A DNA stretch of 64,000 nucleotides. Source: Herbaspirillum sp. SJZ106. Its GTDB lineage: Bacteria; Pseudomonadota; Gammaproteobacteria; Burkholderiales; Burkholderiaceae_D. A program made the translations under genes and the position numbers. The notes beneath the pieces are model-generated. The model was given only the letters and a program-made list of their open reading frames with translations. It was not told where the DNA came from and did not search any database. Shown piece by piece: positions 37,790-47,371 of this stretch; position 1 is the first letter of the stretch; each line of letters starts with the position of its first letter. The stretch spans positions 439,013 to 503,012 of the forward strand of contig NZ_VFNI01000004.1 in assembly GCF_006715495.1 (NCBI RefSeq), read 5' to 3'.

Positions 37790-38545
37790 CTAGTGCCGCG
37801 CCAGGTCATCGATCAACGGCACCAGCGCCAGCAAGAACAATGAGGCCGCCAGCGGGATGGTCGCCAGGAAGCCCACTGCCTTGAAACCCATCGCGCCCAC
37901 CACACCGCCCAGGAAGAACATCAACAGCAAGGATGACAGCAACAGCAGCTTGCGGCGCGCCGGCGGTATCGGGTCGTCCGGCAACTGTTCGCCCGGTATC
38001 CCGGGAGCCATCGTCCAGTAGCACATCTTGCCGATCTCGATGCCGATGTCGGTCACCAGCCCGGTGACGTGGGTGGTGCGGATTTCGGCGCGGGAGATCT
38101 TGGTGATCATCGCATTCTGCAAACCCATCACATAGCACAGCAGCGCCACCGTGGCCGGTACGAACAGCAGCCGGTGCCCCTCCAGGTTGCTGCCCATGAT
38201 GCCGAAGCACAGCAGCAATGCGGCCTCCAGTATCAGCGGCATGGCGTATTCGCTGTTGGTGCGGTGGCGGCGCCCCCAGTTGATCATCACGGCCGAAGAC
38301 GCCGCGCCGGCAGTGAAGGCGAGCAGGGCGCTGGCGCCGGTTACCAGCAATATGGCCTGGCCCAGCACCAGGTCGTCGGCCAATGCCGAGACGATGCCCG
38401 ACATGTGCGAGGTGTATTGGCCCACAGCCAGGAAGCCGCCGGCATTGATGGCGCCGGCGACGAACGCCAGCGAACGGCCGAGATGGCGGTTTGATAAGTC
38501 GGTACGCGCTGGACTGGTAAGCTGGCGCAGGTAATTGATCGGCAT
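37790..38545 (-). CDS. YoaK family membrane protein (DUF1275)
   Basis: 251 residues with about six hydrophobic helices. LAFVAGAINAGGFLAVGQYTSHMSG and LCYVMGLQNAMITKISRAEIRTTHVTGLVTDIGIEIG are the two conserved DUF1275 blocks, whose Gly-rich repeats suggest an internal duplication. The biochemical role of the family is not known. It ends 29 bases from the terminator shared with the KGG gene. A MITE-like element lies 43 bases beyond its start. Confidence 0.9.
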   Translation of the reverse strand: MPINYLRQLTSPARTDLSNRHLGRSLAFVAGAINAGGFLAVGQYTSHMSGIVSALADDLVLGQAILLVTGASALLAFTAGAASSAVMINWGRRHRTNSEYAMPLILEAALLLCFGIMGSNLEGHRLLFVPATVALLCYVMGLQNAMITKISRAEIRTTHVTGLVTDIGIEIGKMCYWTMAPGIPGEQLPDDPIPPARRKLLLLSSLLLMFFLGGVVGAMGFKAVGFLATIPLAASLFLLALVPLIDDLARH

Positions 38546-38587
38546 GATGGATTCAGGGTTATCGGATCGGAAGAACTGCGCCGTGGG

Positions 38588-38745
38588 TCTAATGCTGTTC
38601 AGTTAAGCCTTCCATCTGCAACTCGTCATCCCGACGAAGGCCGGGATCCAGTGTCTTTCGTTGTGCCTCAATGGCCGTTGAACGACGCTGGACCCTGACC
38701 TCCGTCAGGGCGACGGAGAAATTTCGGCTTAACTGAACGGCATTA
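38588..38745. mobile_element. MITE-like insertion of 158 bp
   Basis: The ends carry 20-bp inverted repeats matching at 19 of 20 positions: TAATGCTGTTCAGTTAAGCC at 38590-38609 and its reverse complement at 38726-38745. The direct repeat GCGCCGTGGG stands on both sides (38578-38587 and 38746-38755), which looks like a target-site duplication. The core (38620-38715) is the repeat also found at 10681-10776. No open frame for a transposase fits inside, so it would move only with help from elsewhere. Confidence 0.7.
38620..38715 (-). repeat. Dispersed intergenic repeat, copy B
   Basis: Reverse complement of copy A at 10681-10776 with about 87% identity by eye over 96 bases. It includes the palindrome of the GATCCCGGCCTTCGTCGGGA kind and forms the core of the MITE-like element. 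Confidence 0.85.
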
Positions 38746-39355
38746 GCGCCGTGGGCGAGCATTTTCCATGCCATTGCCAGTGCCCTGGCGTTAATGATTT
38801 TCTTGGCGCCGCAGATCCTCATTGGGATAAGAATACTTCCCATTGGGCTGGCGTGGCAGACATCCCGCAACAAGCAGGCCTGAATCATGGCCTCGGCGTT
38901 GCCGGCCCGCGACGCGGGGAGTCGGGAATCGGTGCCGGCCTTTTCACAGGGCGGGCCCGACAGGCAAAAAAATGGCCGCCTGGGGGAGGCGGCCTGAGGG
39001 GAGGGATATAAGACGCCGGAGATCGGGGGAATCTCCGATGAATTTCTGCTTATGAAACGACTCGTGGGAATAAACCGATTGGGGAAGGACGTTTCCATGA
39101 CCAGACGGAGGGGGACGTTCCAGCCAGGAAGTTGATGTCCATCGGTTTCGAGTGCGTTGGAATGGATAGTAGCGTCGCGTCGCAAAAAAACAGATCGGAC
39201 AGTATCCGATTGCTGTGTCAGAAAAACACCTATAAGGAAGGATCGGCCTCTCCAATGCGTCGACGACGAGCGGCAACTCAACAGCTTTTTGGCGCTGCCT
39301 CTATTTTTTAAAAAGAACTCAATGCCAACTCAATGCCTAGAGTTAGCTTATCCAG
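38746..39355. other. Gene-free stretch between the MITE and the short TetR gene
   Basis: About 600 bases without a recognisable gene. A minus-strand terminator lies at 38966-38994. GC falls toward the right end (39180-39355). The stretch may hold remains of lost genes, but no protein similarity can be named. Confidence 0.45.
38966..38994 (-). terminator. Minus-strand terminator
   Basis: On the minus strand GGCCGCCT / AGGCGGCC with a 5-base loop, followed by A and seven T. It would stop transcription coming from the short TetR gene 360 bases away. Confidence 0.75.
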
Positions 39356-39769
39356 TCATTTCCGCTTGTCGAGAATGAGAGCTATCAGGCGGTGTCGAAA
39401 ATTTAGATCACGAGCTGCGTACAAACTTGCCTCAAGCCAAAGAATAGTATTTTCTTGGTCCAGATGTTGATGCAGATATACCAAATTCAGTATGCTTTTG
39501 GGATCTTCGTCATTCAAGTCTGCCATGGATAGATTCAGTGAGACTATTTGATCTAAGTATTCGTTGCGGCGAAGCAGCTCTATAAATAGATCTTTCTTAC
39601 TTGCAAAGTTTGAATAGAACGCGCCGCGCGTATAGCCAGCCTGCTCTGTGATGTTATCTATGCTGCTCCCGCTATAGCCCTTTTTAGAAATGCAAATTTT
39701 GGCGGCATCTAGTAAACGGGTTCGTGTCTGCTCTTGCATTTGAGCTCTTGTTATTCGTTTGGACTCCAT
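39356..39769 (-). CDS. TetR-family regulator, probably truncated
   Basis: 137 residues. The N-terminal DNA-binding domain is complete (TRTRLLDAAKICISKKGYSGSSIDNITEQAGYTRGAFYSNFASKKDLF), but the protein ends shortly after the start of the ligand domain (RHRLIALILDKRK), whereas family members have about 190-220 residues. The whole gene is much more AT-rich than its surroundings and uses A/T-ending codons. It is likely horizontally acquired and then shortened; it may still bind DNA. It is the downstream neighbour of the RND outer-membrane gene but separated by a terminator. Confidence 0.75.
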   Translation of the reverse strand: MESKRITRAQMQEQTRTRLLDAAKICISKKGYSGSSIDNITEQAGYTRGAFYSNFASKKDLFIELLRRNEYLDQIVSLNLSMADLNDEDPKSILNLVYLHQHLDQENTILWLEASLYAARDLNFRHRLIALILDKRK

Positions 39770-39807
39770 TCTTGATGATCTTGCCGGTAAATTAGACCTG
39801 AAATTTT

Positions 39808-39848
39808 AAAAAAAACACCCCGCCAGGACGGGAGATCAAGGCAGGGTG
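39808..39848 (-). terminator. Terminator after the RND outer-membrane gene
   Basis: On the minus strand CACCCTGCC pairs with GGCGGGGTG (one mismatch) and is followed by eight T. Confidence 0.75.
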
Positions 39849-39932
39849 AAATGTTTGCAGACGAGGGGGAACTCGTCGCAAACACAGCAATTGACTGGTC
39901 TGCGCCAGCGAAATCAGCAGGCGGAGCGAGGT

Positions 39933-41396
39933 TCAGGCTCCCTCGGAACTGGCAGGTGGTTGCCAACCGCCGCCCAGCGCCTTGAAAGTCAGCACGGCCG
40001 CGCGCGCAGCTTCGGCGCGAGCCTGGATTTGCGCGTCGGTAGAACGCAGCACGCTTTCGTCTGCCTGCAGCACATCGATCCGGCTCGCGGTGCCCCTGCG
40101 GTAGGCGGCAAACGTGGAGGCGCGCGACTGGCTCAGCGATTGCACGGCTTGCGACAGGAAGGTGGCCTGCTGCTCTCTGCGGGTCAGGGCGGAGAGGGCA
40201 TTCTCCACGTCTTCTGTCGCCTTCAGCGCTGCCAGGCGATAGGCAGCCAACATTTCGGCCTCTTGTCCTTTTGCCTGTTCGATCTGCGCATTGATGCGGC
40301 CGAAGTCGAACAGGCGCCAGCGCAAGCCCAGCGCGCCGCTGGCTTGGCTGGCCCCGGAGCTGAAGAGATTGGCGCTGGAGACCGAGGTGGCGCTGCCGAT
40401 CAGGCCTGACAGCGACAGCTTGGGGTAATACTCGGCGACGGCTAAGCCGATTCGGGCATTGGCGGAGGCCAGCCGACGCTCGGCGGCAATGACGTCTGGT
40501 CTGCGTCGCAGCAACTGCGCGGGAGCGCCGATATCGGTGAACTGCGGTAGTTGCGGAATGGCCTGAGCTTCTTTCAGCTCGGCGGTATAAGTGCCGGGGG
40601 GCGAAGCCAACATCACGTCCATGGCATTCATCGCGACCTCCAGCGCGGTGCTCAAGACCGGGATGGCGGCATTGAACTGGGCCAGACTGCCTTCCATCTG
40701 CTTTACCTGCATTTCCGCCAGCAGGCCGCGCTCCAGCAGCCGCCTGTTCAGGTTCAGCAGCTCCTGCTGGTTCTGCACCTGCTCGCGCGCGTTGCGCAGA
40801 CGCTCCTGCAGTCCGCGGATGCTGATATAGGTGTCGGCCACCTGTGCCGCAACGGCCAGCTGCACGGCAGCTAAACCAGCTTCGGAGGCCTGGTATTCGG
40901 CCAGGGCAGCCTCTCTTCCGCGGCGCAGGCCACCGAAGATGTCCAATTCCCAGCTGGCGTTCAGGTCCGTGGCATAAGCATGGCCGTCACGGTCGAAGCC
41001 GGGGCGGGAATTGAGGACTTGTCCCAGCGGCGTCTCGACGGACTGGTAAGCCCGCGCGGCCTGGCCGCTCACGCTGGCCGAGGGTAGCAGGGCGGCGTTG
41101 GCCGCCCCCACGGCGGCCTGTGCCTGTTGCAGGCGCGCCCTGGCCTGCGCCAGATCGAGGTTTTGCTGCAGGGCCAGCGCCACCAGGCGGGTCAATTGCG
41201 GATCGTGGAAGCCGGTCCACCATTGGCTCAGGTCTGCTGCTGTGGTCGGCGCACTGCTGGAGCGGCTCTGCAACAGTGCCTGCCCCTGGTATTGGTTCGG
41301 TATCGTCGTGGCGGGGCGGACATAATCCGGGCCGACAGAGCAGGCTGACATCATGCCTGCGGCCAGCAGTGCCAAAAGAGGGCGTCTGAGCAACAT
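39933..41396 (-). CDS. RND efflux outer-membrane channel lipoprotein (OprM/NodT family)
   Basis: 487 residues with a lipoprotein signal (LLALLAAGMMSACSVGPDY; acylated Cys about residue 19). Two OEP repeats, each with long helices (VALALQQNLDLAQARARLQQAQ and RRRPDVIAAERRLASANARIG), are the pattern of TolC-like trimeric channels. It completes the tripartite pump with the adaptor and permease encoded on the other side of the divergent TetR gene. ATG 41396 chosen because it opens the signal peptide; the frame starts at 41432 inside the operator region. Confidence 0.93.
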   Translation of the reverse strand: MLLRRPLLALLAAGMMSACSVGPDYVRPATTIPNQYQGQALLQSRSSSAPTTAADLSQWWTGFHDPQLTRLVALALQQNLDLAQARARLQQAQAAVGAANAALLPSASVSGQAARAYQSVETPLGQVLNSRPGFDRDGHAYATDLNASWELDIFGGLRRGREAALAEYQASEAGLAAVQLAVAAQVADTYISIRGLQERLRNAREQVQNQQELLNLNRRLLERGLLAEMQVKQMEGSLAQFNAAIPVLSTALEVAMNAMDVMLASPPGTYTAELKEAQAIPQLPQFTDIGAPAQLLRRRPDVIAAERRLASANARIGLAVAEYYPKLSLSGLIGSATSVSSANLFSSGASQASGALGLRWRLFDFGRINAQIEQAKGQEAEMLAAYRLAALKATEDVENALSALTRREQQATFLSQAVQSLSQSRASTFAAYRRGTASRIDVLQADESVLRSTDAQIQARAEAARAAVLTFKALGGGWQPPASSEGA

Positions 41397-41421
41397 GGTC
41401 CAGTATCCATAAAAGTTATTT

Positions 41422-41451
41422 ATTGTGACCATAATACTATTTGGTCACAAT
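41422..41451. promoter_or_regulatory. TetR operator candidate 1
   Basis: ATTGTGACC and GGTCACAAT, exact 9-bp arms 12 bases apart, lie between the divergent outer-membrane gene and the TetR gene. The same arms recur at 42122-42151. Binding here would control both divergent genes. Confidence 0.75.
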
Positions 41452-41487
41452 TTGTTCAATCACGAATCTTGGCGTAAGCTGTCACCC

Positions 41488-42105
41488 ATGAACAAGCCCA
41501 GCACCTACCCGGTTTCTGCCCGGGGTCCCGCGGATCATGAAGTCCGGGATCAAATCGTTACCGCAGCTACCGATCACTTCAGCCGCTATGGCTACGAAAA
41601 GACCACCGTGTCCGATCTAGCCAAAGCCATCGGTTTCTCCAAGGCCTATATCTACAAGTTCTTCGCGTCCAAGCAGGCCATCGGCGAAATGATCTGCGCC
41701 AATTGCCTGCGTGAAATAGAAGACGAGGTTTGTCGCGCCGTGGCCGAGGCCGAGCACCCGGCCGACAAGCTTCGTCGTCTCTTCAAAGCTAGTACGGAAG
41801 CCAGTTTGCGGCTGTTCTTCCGCGACCGGAAACTCTACGAAATCGCCGCCTCGGCCGCCACCGAGCGCTGGCAGGCCGTGATCGCCTATGAAGAGCGCAC
41901 CAAGAAACTGCTTGTCGATGTCTTGCAGGAAGGGCGCAAATCGGGAGACTTCGAGCGCAAGACGCCTCTCGATGAGGCGGCGATGGCCACTTATCTGGTG
42001 ATGCGTCCGTACATGAATCCGTTGTTATTGCAATACAGTTTCGATTCCACCGAGCAGGCCCCGGCCCTCTTGTCGAGCCTGGTGCTGCGCAGTCTGGCCC
42101 CATGA
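41488..42105 (+). CDS. TetR-family regulator of the RND pump
   Basis: 205 residues. N-terminal helix-turn-helix IVTAATDHFSRYGYEKTTVSDLAKAIGFSKAYIYKFFASKQAIG; the all-helical C-terminal part should bind an inducing drug or metabolite. Gene order (divergent outer-membrane gene, TetR, adaptor, permease) and matching inverted repeats on both sides make it the local repressor. The start MNKPSTYPVS is downstream of operator 1; an earlier frame opening at 41425 would overlap that operator. Confidence 0.92.
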   Translation: MNKPSTYPVSARGPADHEVRDQIVTAATDHFSRYGYEKTTVSDLAKAIGFSKAYIYKFFASKQAIGEMICANCLREIEDEVCRAVAEAEHPADKLRRLFKASTEASLRLFFRDRKLYEIAASAATERWQAVIAYEERTKKLLVDVLQEGRKSGDFERKTPLDEAAMATYLVMRPYMNPLLLQYSFDSTEQAPALLSSLVLRSLAP

Positions 42106-42121
42106 AACGCTAATCAAAACG

Positions 42122-42151
42122 ATTGTGACCATTGACTAAATTGGTCACTTG
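42122..42151. promoter_or_regulatory. TetR operator candidate 2
   Basis: ATTGTGACC and GGTCACTTG, again 12 bases apart; inner GTGACC / GGTCAC is identical to operator 1. It lies 41 bases before the adaptor gene and would repress adaptor-permease-SDR expression. Confidence 0.72.
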
Positions 42152-42192
42152 AAACAAAATAAGAGCCCTGATCATTTACTGGAAGGGCTCCC

Positions 42193-43293
42193 ATGCTTCG
42201 GCGCCGACTCGCAATTTCACTCGTCCTGTGCACACTGCCACTGGCGCTGGCCGCGTGCGCTGATAAGAAAACCAATGATCCGCGCACGGAAGTGCCCCGG
42301 GTACGCATCGCCGTAGTCGGAGAGGCCTCGCTGCCTGCGCGGGAGTTCACAGGAGTCGTCGCCGCGCGCGTACAGAGCGATCTTGGCTTCCGTGTTCCCG
42401 GCAAGGTGGTCGAGCGGCTGGTGGATGCCGGCCAAGCGGTCAAGCGCGGGCAGCTCCTCATGCGCATCGATCCGGTCGACCTGAACCTGGGCGCCAGCGC
42501 GCAACGCGAAGCCGTAGCGGCCGCGCGCGCCCGGGCCCGGCAAGCGGCCGACGACGAAGCGCGCTATCGCGACTTGCGCGGCACCGGTGCGATTTCCGAA
42601 TCTTCCTATGACCAGATAAAAGCCGCCGCCGATGCCGCCAAGGCACAGCTCATTGCCGCCGAGGCACAGGCCGATGTAGCCCGTAACGCCAGTCGCTATG
42701 CTGAGCTCGTGGCCGACAGCGATGGCATCGTGATGGAGACCGTGGCCGAACCCGGCCAGGTCGTCAGTGCCGGCCAGGTGGTGGTGCGCCTTGCCCGCAA
42801 CGGTAGCCGGGAAGCGCTGATCCAGCTCCCCGAGACGATGCGACCGAAGCTGGGCTCGATCGCTTCGGCTACGCTCTTCGGGGCCGAACAGGTCACGATG
42901 AGCGCGCATCTGCGGCAACTCTCGAACACTGCGGACCGCATGACGCGTACCTTCGAGGCGCGCTATCTGCTCGATGCCGGGCAGGCCAGCTTGCCGCTGG
43001 GGGCGACGGTGACGGTGCGCATTCCTGAGAGCGAAGAACAGCAGGCCGGCATGCAGGTACCGATCGGCGCGCTGTTCGATCAGGGCCAGGGCGCCGGTGT
43101 GTGGGTGGTGCAGGGCGAGCCCGGAAAGGCCTCCTGGCGGCCGGTCTCGGTGCTTCGTCTCAATGAGGACAGCGCCAGCGTCTCCGGTTCGCTCAAGCGG
43201 GGCGACCGCATCGTGGCCCTCGGTGCGCACCTGCTGCGCGAAGGCCAAGCGGTGCGGATTGCCGCTGCCACTACCGAGGGAGCACGTCCGTGA
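42193..43293 (+). CDS. RND efflux periplasmic adaptor (membrane fusion protein)
   Basis: 366 residues with a lipoprotein signal (LVLCTLPLALAACADKK; Cys about residue 22). Lipoyl half-motifs (LGFRVPGKVVERLVDAGQAVKRGQLLMRID and GIVMETVAEPGQVVSAGQVVVRLA) flank a helical hairpin, followed by beta-barrel and membrane-proximal domains. It bridges permease and outer-membrane channel. The stop overlaps the permease start (four bases), so the two are coupled. Confidence 0.93.
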   Translation: MLRRRLAISLVLCTLPLALAACADKKTNDPRTEVPRVRIAVVGEASLPAREFTGVVAARVQSDLGFRVPGKVVERLVDAGQAVKRGQLLMRIDPVDLNLGASAQREAVAAARARARQAADDEARYRDLRGTGAISESSYDQIKAAADAAKAQLIAAEAQADVARNASRYAELVADSDGIVMETVAEPGQVVSAGQVVVRLARNGSREALIQLPETMRPKLGSIASATLFGAEQVTMSAHLRQLSNTADRMTRTFEARYLLDAGQASLPLGATVTVRIPESEEQQAGMQVPIGALFDQGQGAGVWVVQGEPGKASWRPVSVLRLNEDSASVSGSLKRGDRIVALGAHLLREGQAVRIAAATTEGARP

Positions 43294-46200
43294 GCGAAGG
43301 CCGATTCAACCTTTCGGTGCTGGCGGTACGCGAGCGCTCCATCACCCTGTTTCTGATCCTGCTCATTTCGGTCGCCGGCATCATGGCGTTCTTCAAGCTG
43401 GGGCGGGCAGAGGATCCCTCCTTCACCATCAAGGTCATGACCGTCGTCACAGCATGGCCCGGCGCCACCGCCCAGGAGATGCAGGACCAGGTCGCCGAGA
43501 AGATCGAGAAGCGGATGCAGGAGCTGAGCTGGTACGATCGTACCGAAACCTACACGCGCCCCGGTCTCGCCTTCACCACCGTGACGCTGAAGGACAAGAC
43601 GCCGCCCTCCGCAGTCCAGGAGGAGTTCTACCAGGCGCGCAAGAAGGTCGGCGACGAGATCCGCAACCTGCCGGCCGGCGTGATGGGGCCGTTCGTGAAT
43701 GACGAATACGCCGACGTCACCTTTGCCCTTTATGCGCTCAAGGCGAAGGGCGAGCCGCAGCGGCTGCTGGTGCGCGATGCGGAGCAACTGCGCCAGCGCC
43801 TGCTGCATGTACCGGGCGTGAAGAAGGTCAACATCGTCGGAGAGCGGTCCGAGCGCATCTATGTCGAATTTTCCCATGAACGGCTCGCCACGCTGGGCGT
43901 CACTCCCCAGGATATCTTCGCTGCCCTGGGCGCCCAGAACGCCCTGACACCCGCCGGTTCGATTGAAACCAGCGGCCCCGAAGTCTTTGTCCGCCTGGAC
44001 GGCGCCTTCGATCAGCTCGACAAGATCCGCAACACTCCCGTCATATCACAGGGCCGCACGCTGAAGCTTTCGGACATCGCCGTGGTCAAGCGGGGTTACG
44101 AAGATCCTGCGACGTTCCTGGTGCGTAACGGCGGCGAGCCGGCGCTGCTGCTTGGCGTGGTCATGAGCGATGGCTGGAATGGTCTGGAACTGGGCCGCGC
44201 GCTGGACACTGAGGTCGGCCAGATCAATGCGGAGCAGGCGCTGGGAATGAGCCTGACAAAGGTCATGGACCAGGCTATCAACATCAGCTCGGCCGTCGAT
44301 GAATTCATGATCAAGTTCTTCGCCGCCGTGCTGGTGGTGATGCTGGTCAGCTTCCTGAGCATGGGCTGGCGGGTCGGGCTGGTGGTGGCTGCGGCCGTGC
44401 CGCTGACGCTGGCGGTGGTGTTCGTGGTGATGCTGGCCACCGGCAAGAACTTCGACCGAATCACATTGGGCTCTTTGATTCTGGCACTGGGATTGTTGGT
44501 GGACGATGCCATCATCGCCATCGAGATGATGGTGGTGAAGATGGAAGAGGGATACAGCCGGATTGCCGCATCTGCATACGCCTGGAGCCATACCGCCGCG
44601 CCGATGCTGTCGGGCACGCTGGTCACAGCCGTGGGTTTCATGCCTAATGGCTTCGCGCGCTCAACTGCAGGCGAATACACCAGCAACATGTTCTGGATCG
44701 TCGGCATTGCACTGATCGCCTCGTGGATCGTGGCAGTGGTCTTCACTCCCTACCTGGGCGTGAAAATGCTTCCGGATTTCAAGAAGGTCGAGGGTGGCCA
44801 TGAGGCCATCTACGATACGCCGCGATATAACCGCTTCCGCCAGTTGCTGGCCCGGGTGATCGCGCGCAAGTGGATCGTCGCGGCATCGGTCGTGGCAATG
44901 TTCGTCCTCTCCATACTTGGAATGGGCATGGTCAAGAAGCAGTTCTTCCCGATTTCTGATCGTCCGGAAGTGCTGGTCGAAGTGCAGATGCCCTATGGCA
45001 CCTCCATCACCCAGACAAGCGCAGCCACCGCCAAGGTGGAAGCCTGGCTCGCCCGCCAGGCCGAATCAAAGATCGTGACTGCCTATATCGGCCAGGGCGC
45101 ACCGCGCTTCTACTTGGCCATGAGCCCAGAATTGCCCGATCCTTCATTTGCCAAGATCGTGGTTCTCACCGATAACCAGAACGAACGCGAGGATCTCAAG
45201 CTGCGCCTGCGTCAGGCTGTGGCCGATGGACTCGCCTCGGAAGCGCGGGTTCGCGTCACCAATTTGGTGTTCGGTCCGTATTCGCCTTTCCCGGTCGCCT
45301 ACCGCGTCTCTGGCCCGGACCCCATGGTCTTGCGTGGGATTGCCGAGCAAGTGCATCAGGTCATGGATGCCAGCCCGATGATGCGGACCGTGAACACTGA
45401 CTGGGGCGTGCGTGTCCCGACCCTGCATTTCACCTTGCAGCAGGACCGCCTGCAAGCCGTCGGACTCAGTTCCAGTTCGGCGGCGCAGCAGTTGCAGTTC
45501 CTGCTCAATGGCGTGCCCGTCACGGCAGTACGCGAAGACATCCGCAGCGTTCAGGTGACTGCGCGCTCAGCGGGGGCGACCCGAATGGATCCGGCCAGGA
45601 TCGGCAATTTCACCTTGACCGGCAGTAACGGTCAGCGCATTCCGCTTTCCCAGGTGGGCAAAGTCGAGGTGCGCATGGAAGAACCGATCATGCGCCGCCG
45701 CGACCGCGTCCCGACCATCACCGTTCGCGGCGATATCGCGGACGGCCTGCAGCCGCCCGATGTCTCCACGGCAATCACCAAGCAACTGCAAACCATCATC
45801 GAGAAGCTCCCCAGTGGTTACCGTATCGTCGAAGCAGGCTCCATCGAGGAGTCAGACAAGGCAACTGTCGCGATGCTGCCGATTTTCCCGATCATGATTG
45901 CGGTGACGCTGCTGATCATCATTTTGCAAGTACGTTCGATGGCAGCCATGGTGATGGTGTTTCTCACCAGCCCGCTGGGATTGATCGGGGTCGTTCCCAC
46001 GCTGCTGATATTTGGTCAGCCGTTCGGCATCAATACGCTGGTCGGGTTGATTGCACTGTCGGGCATCCTCATGCGCAACACGCTTATCCTGATCGGTCAG
46101 ATCCATCATAACGAACAGGCTGGCCTCGATCCCTTCCGTGCAGTGGTGGAAGCCACGGTGCAGCGGGCGCGTCCAGTCATCCTGACGGCCCTGGCCGCGA

Positions 46201-46358
46201 TCTTTGCATTCATTCCGCTGACGCATTCAGTATTCTGGGGAACGCTGGCTTATACCCTGATCGGCGGCACCTTCGCGGGAACAGTCCTCACGCTGGTCTT
46301 CCTGCCGGCCATGTATTCGATCTGGTTCAAGATCCGGCCAGTCACTGTGCAGCGCTAA
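43290..46358 (+). CDS. RND efflux permease (HAE1-like)
   Basis: 1022 residues, 12 transmembrane helices with two large periplasmic loops. First helix [32 protein letters not shown]; the proton-relay Asp pair is in [15 protein letters not shown]; second-half helices [19 protein letters not shown] and [19 protein letters not shown] are typical. It uses the proton gradient to expel drugs or lipophilic compounds. It resembles the MexK/TriC-like branch more than AcrB. The substrates cannot be named. Confidence 0.95.
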   Translation: MSEGRFNLSVLAVRERSITLFLILLISVAGIMAFFKLGRAEDPSFTIKVMTVVTAWPGATAQEMQDQVAEKIEKRMQELSWYDRTETYTRPGLAFTTVTLKDKTPPSAVQEEFYQARKKVGDEIRNLPAGVMGPFVNDEYADVTFALYALKAKGEPQRLLVRDAEQLRQRLLHVPGVKKVNIVGERSERIYVEFSHERLATLGVTPQDIFAALGAQNALTPAGSIETSGPEVFVRLDGAFDQLDKIRNTPVISQGRTLKLSDIAVVKRGYEDPATFLVRNGGEPALLLGVVMSDGWNGLELGRALDTEVGQINAEQALGMSLTKVMDQAINISSAVDEFMIKFFAAVLVVMLVSFLSMGWRVGLVVAAAVPLTLAVVFVVMLATGKNFDRITLGSLILALGLLVDDAIIAIEMMVVKMEEGYSRIAASAYAWSHTAAPMLSGTLVTAVGFMPNGFARSTAGEYTSNMFWIVGIALIASWIVAVVFTPYLGVKMLPDFKKVEGGHEAIYDTPRYNRFRQLLARVIARKWIVAASVVAMFVLSILGMGMVKKQFFPISDRPEVLVEVQMPYGTSITQTSAATAKVEAWLARQAESKIVTAYIGQGAPRFYLAMSPELPDPSFAKIVVLTDNQNEREDLKLRLRQAVADGLASEARVRVTNLVFGPYSPFPVAYRVSGPDPMVLRGIAEQVHQVMDASPMMRTVNTDWGVRVPTLHFTLQQDRLQAVGLSSSSAAQQLQFLLNGVPVTAVREDIRSVQVTARSAGATRMDPARIGNFTLTGSNGQRIPLSQVGKVEVRMEEPIMRRRDRVPTITVRGDIADGLQPPDVSTAITKQLQTIIEKLPSGYRIVEAGSIEESDKATVAMLPIFPIMIAVTLLIIILQVRSMAAMVMVFLTSPLGLIGVVPTLLIFGQPFGINTLVGLIALSGILMRNTLILIGQIHHNEQAGLDPFRAVVEATVQRARPVILTALAAIFAFIPLTHSVFWGTLAYTLIGGTFAGTVLTLVFLPAMYSIWFKIRPVTVQR

Positions 46359-46398
46359 AGACGGTACTTCACTCAACCATATCAATCGAAAGATCAGC

Positions 46399-47205
46399 AT
46401 GTCGAACGCAAAAGTTGTCCTTGTCACTGGCGTGTCTTCTGGTATCGGCCGCGCTGCGGCGTGCGAATTCGTCGCGCTTGGTTGCCAGGTATTCGGTACT
46501 GTCCGCAATCTGACATCTGCGCACGCCATCCCTGGCGTCACGCTAATCGAAATGGACATTCGTAACGAGGCTGCCATTGAGCAGGGTGTGGTACAGCTTG
46601 TCAGCCAAGCTGGCCGGATCGATGTACTAGTGAACAGCGCTGGCCTAACGCTACTTGGCGCGGCGGAAGAGACTTCGATGGTGGAGGCCCAGCAGCTCTT
46701 CGATACCAATCTCTTCGGCGTCCTGCGCATGGTCAAGGCAGTACTTCCCTACATGCGCAGCCAGCGTTCCGGCCGCATCGTCAATATCAGTTCGGTGCTG
46801 GGATTCTTGCCGGCGCCATACATGGCGCTTTACTCGGCATCCAAGCATGCGGTAGAAGGCTTCTCAGAGACGCTGGATCATGAGGTGCGCCAGTTTGGTA
46901 TCCGCGTCAGCCTGGTGGAGCCATCCTTTACCAAGACCAATCTCGATGCGAATGCACCTCAGACGGCGGAGCGGATTGCCGAGTACGGCAAGGAGTTCCA
47001 GATGGTCTCCCAAGCCATCCGGAAGAATGTGCAACAGGCTCCCGATCCCATCGGTGTGGCGCGCACGATCACCGCAGCCGCACTGGGTGCGTGGCGGATG
47101 AGGCATACGCCCAAGGGCGAGGCCTCGCTGTTGGCCAAGTTGCGCCGTTTCATGCCTGCAGGGCCGGTCGAGAAAGGTTTGCGAAAGACATTCGGTCTTG
47201 CTTGA
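46399..47205 (+). CDS. SDR oxidoreductase, last gene of the RND operon
   Basis: 268 residues. [19 protein letters not shown] binds the cofactor, NSAG is conserved, and the catalytic residues lie in [11 protein letters not shown] (Ser) and [13 protein letters not shown] (Tyr, Lys). It follows the permease by 40 bases and is probably co-expressed with the pump. Oxidoreductases of this type beside RND pumps can modify the exported compound or belong to detoxification; substrate unknown. Confidence 0.9.
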   Translation: MSNAKVVLVTGVSSGIGRAAACEFVALGCQVFGTVRNLTSAHAIPGVTLIEMDIRNEAAIEQGVVQLVSQAGRIDVLVNSAGLTLLGAAEETSMVEAQQLFDTNLFGVLRMVKAVLPYMRSQRSGRIVNISSVLGFLPAPYMALYSASKHAVEGFSETLDHEVRQFGIRVSLVEPSFTKTNLDANAPQTAERIAEYGKEFQMVSQAIRKNVQQAPDPIGVARTITAAALGAWRMRHTPKGEASLLAKLRRFMPAGPVEKGLRKTFGLA

Positions 47206-47316
47206 TCTATCGATTTCCAGAGGGACCTGGCTCGTTGCCAGGTTCATTCTGCTATCTGATCTTCTAGCTGGCTGGGAATAGCGTCGAAATTCTGACGGGA
47301 TGGCGCCGCAAACGGC

Positions 47317-47350
47317 CCCGGGGACGCAGGCGCGCGCCAGCGTCCCCGGG
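47317..47350. terminator. Strong GC hairpin between SDR and binding-protein genes
   Basis: Perfect 11-bp stem CCCGGGGACGC / GCGTCCCCGGG with a 12-base loop. It lacks a good T-run on either strand, so it may be a Rho-independent terminator only in part. Confidence 0.5.
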
Positions 47351-47371
47351 CTTCACTGCGCATCACTGGCG

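Noticed and set aside
38589..39281. Minus-strand frame of 230 codons over the MITE and gene-free stretch
   Set aside because: Its C-terminal part is simply a translation of the dispersed repeat (KTLDPGLRRDD type), a common source of false genes.
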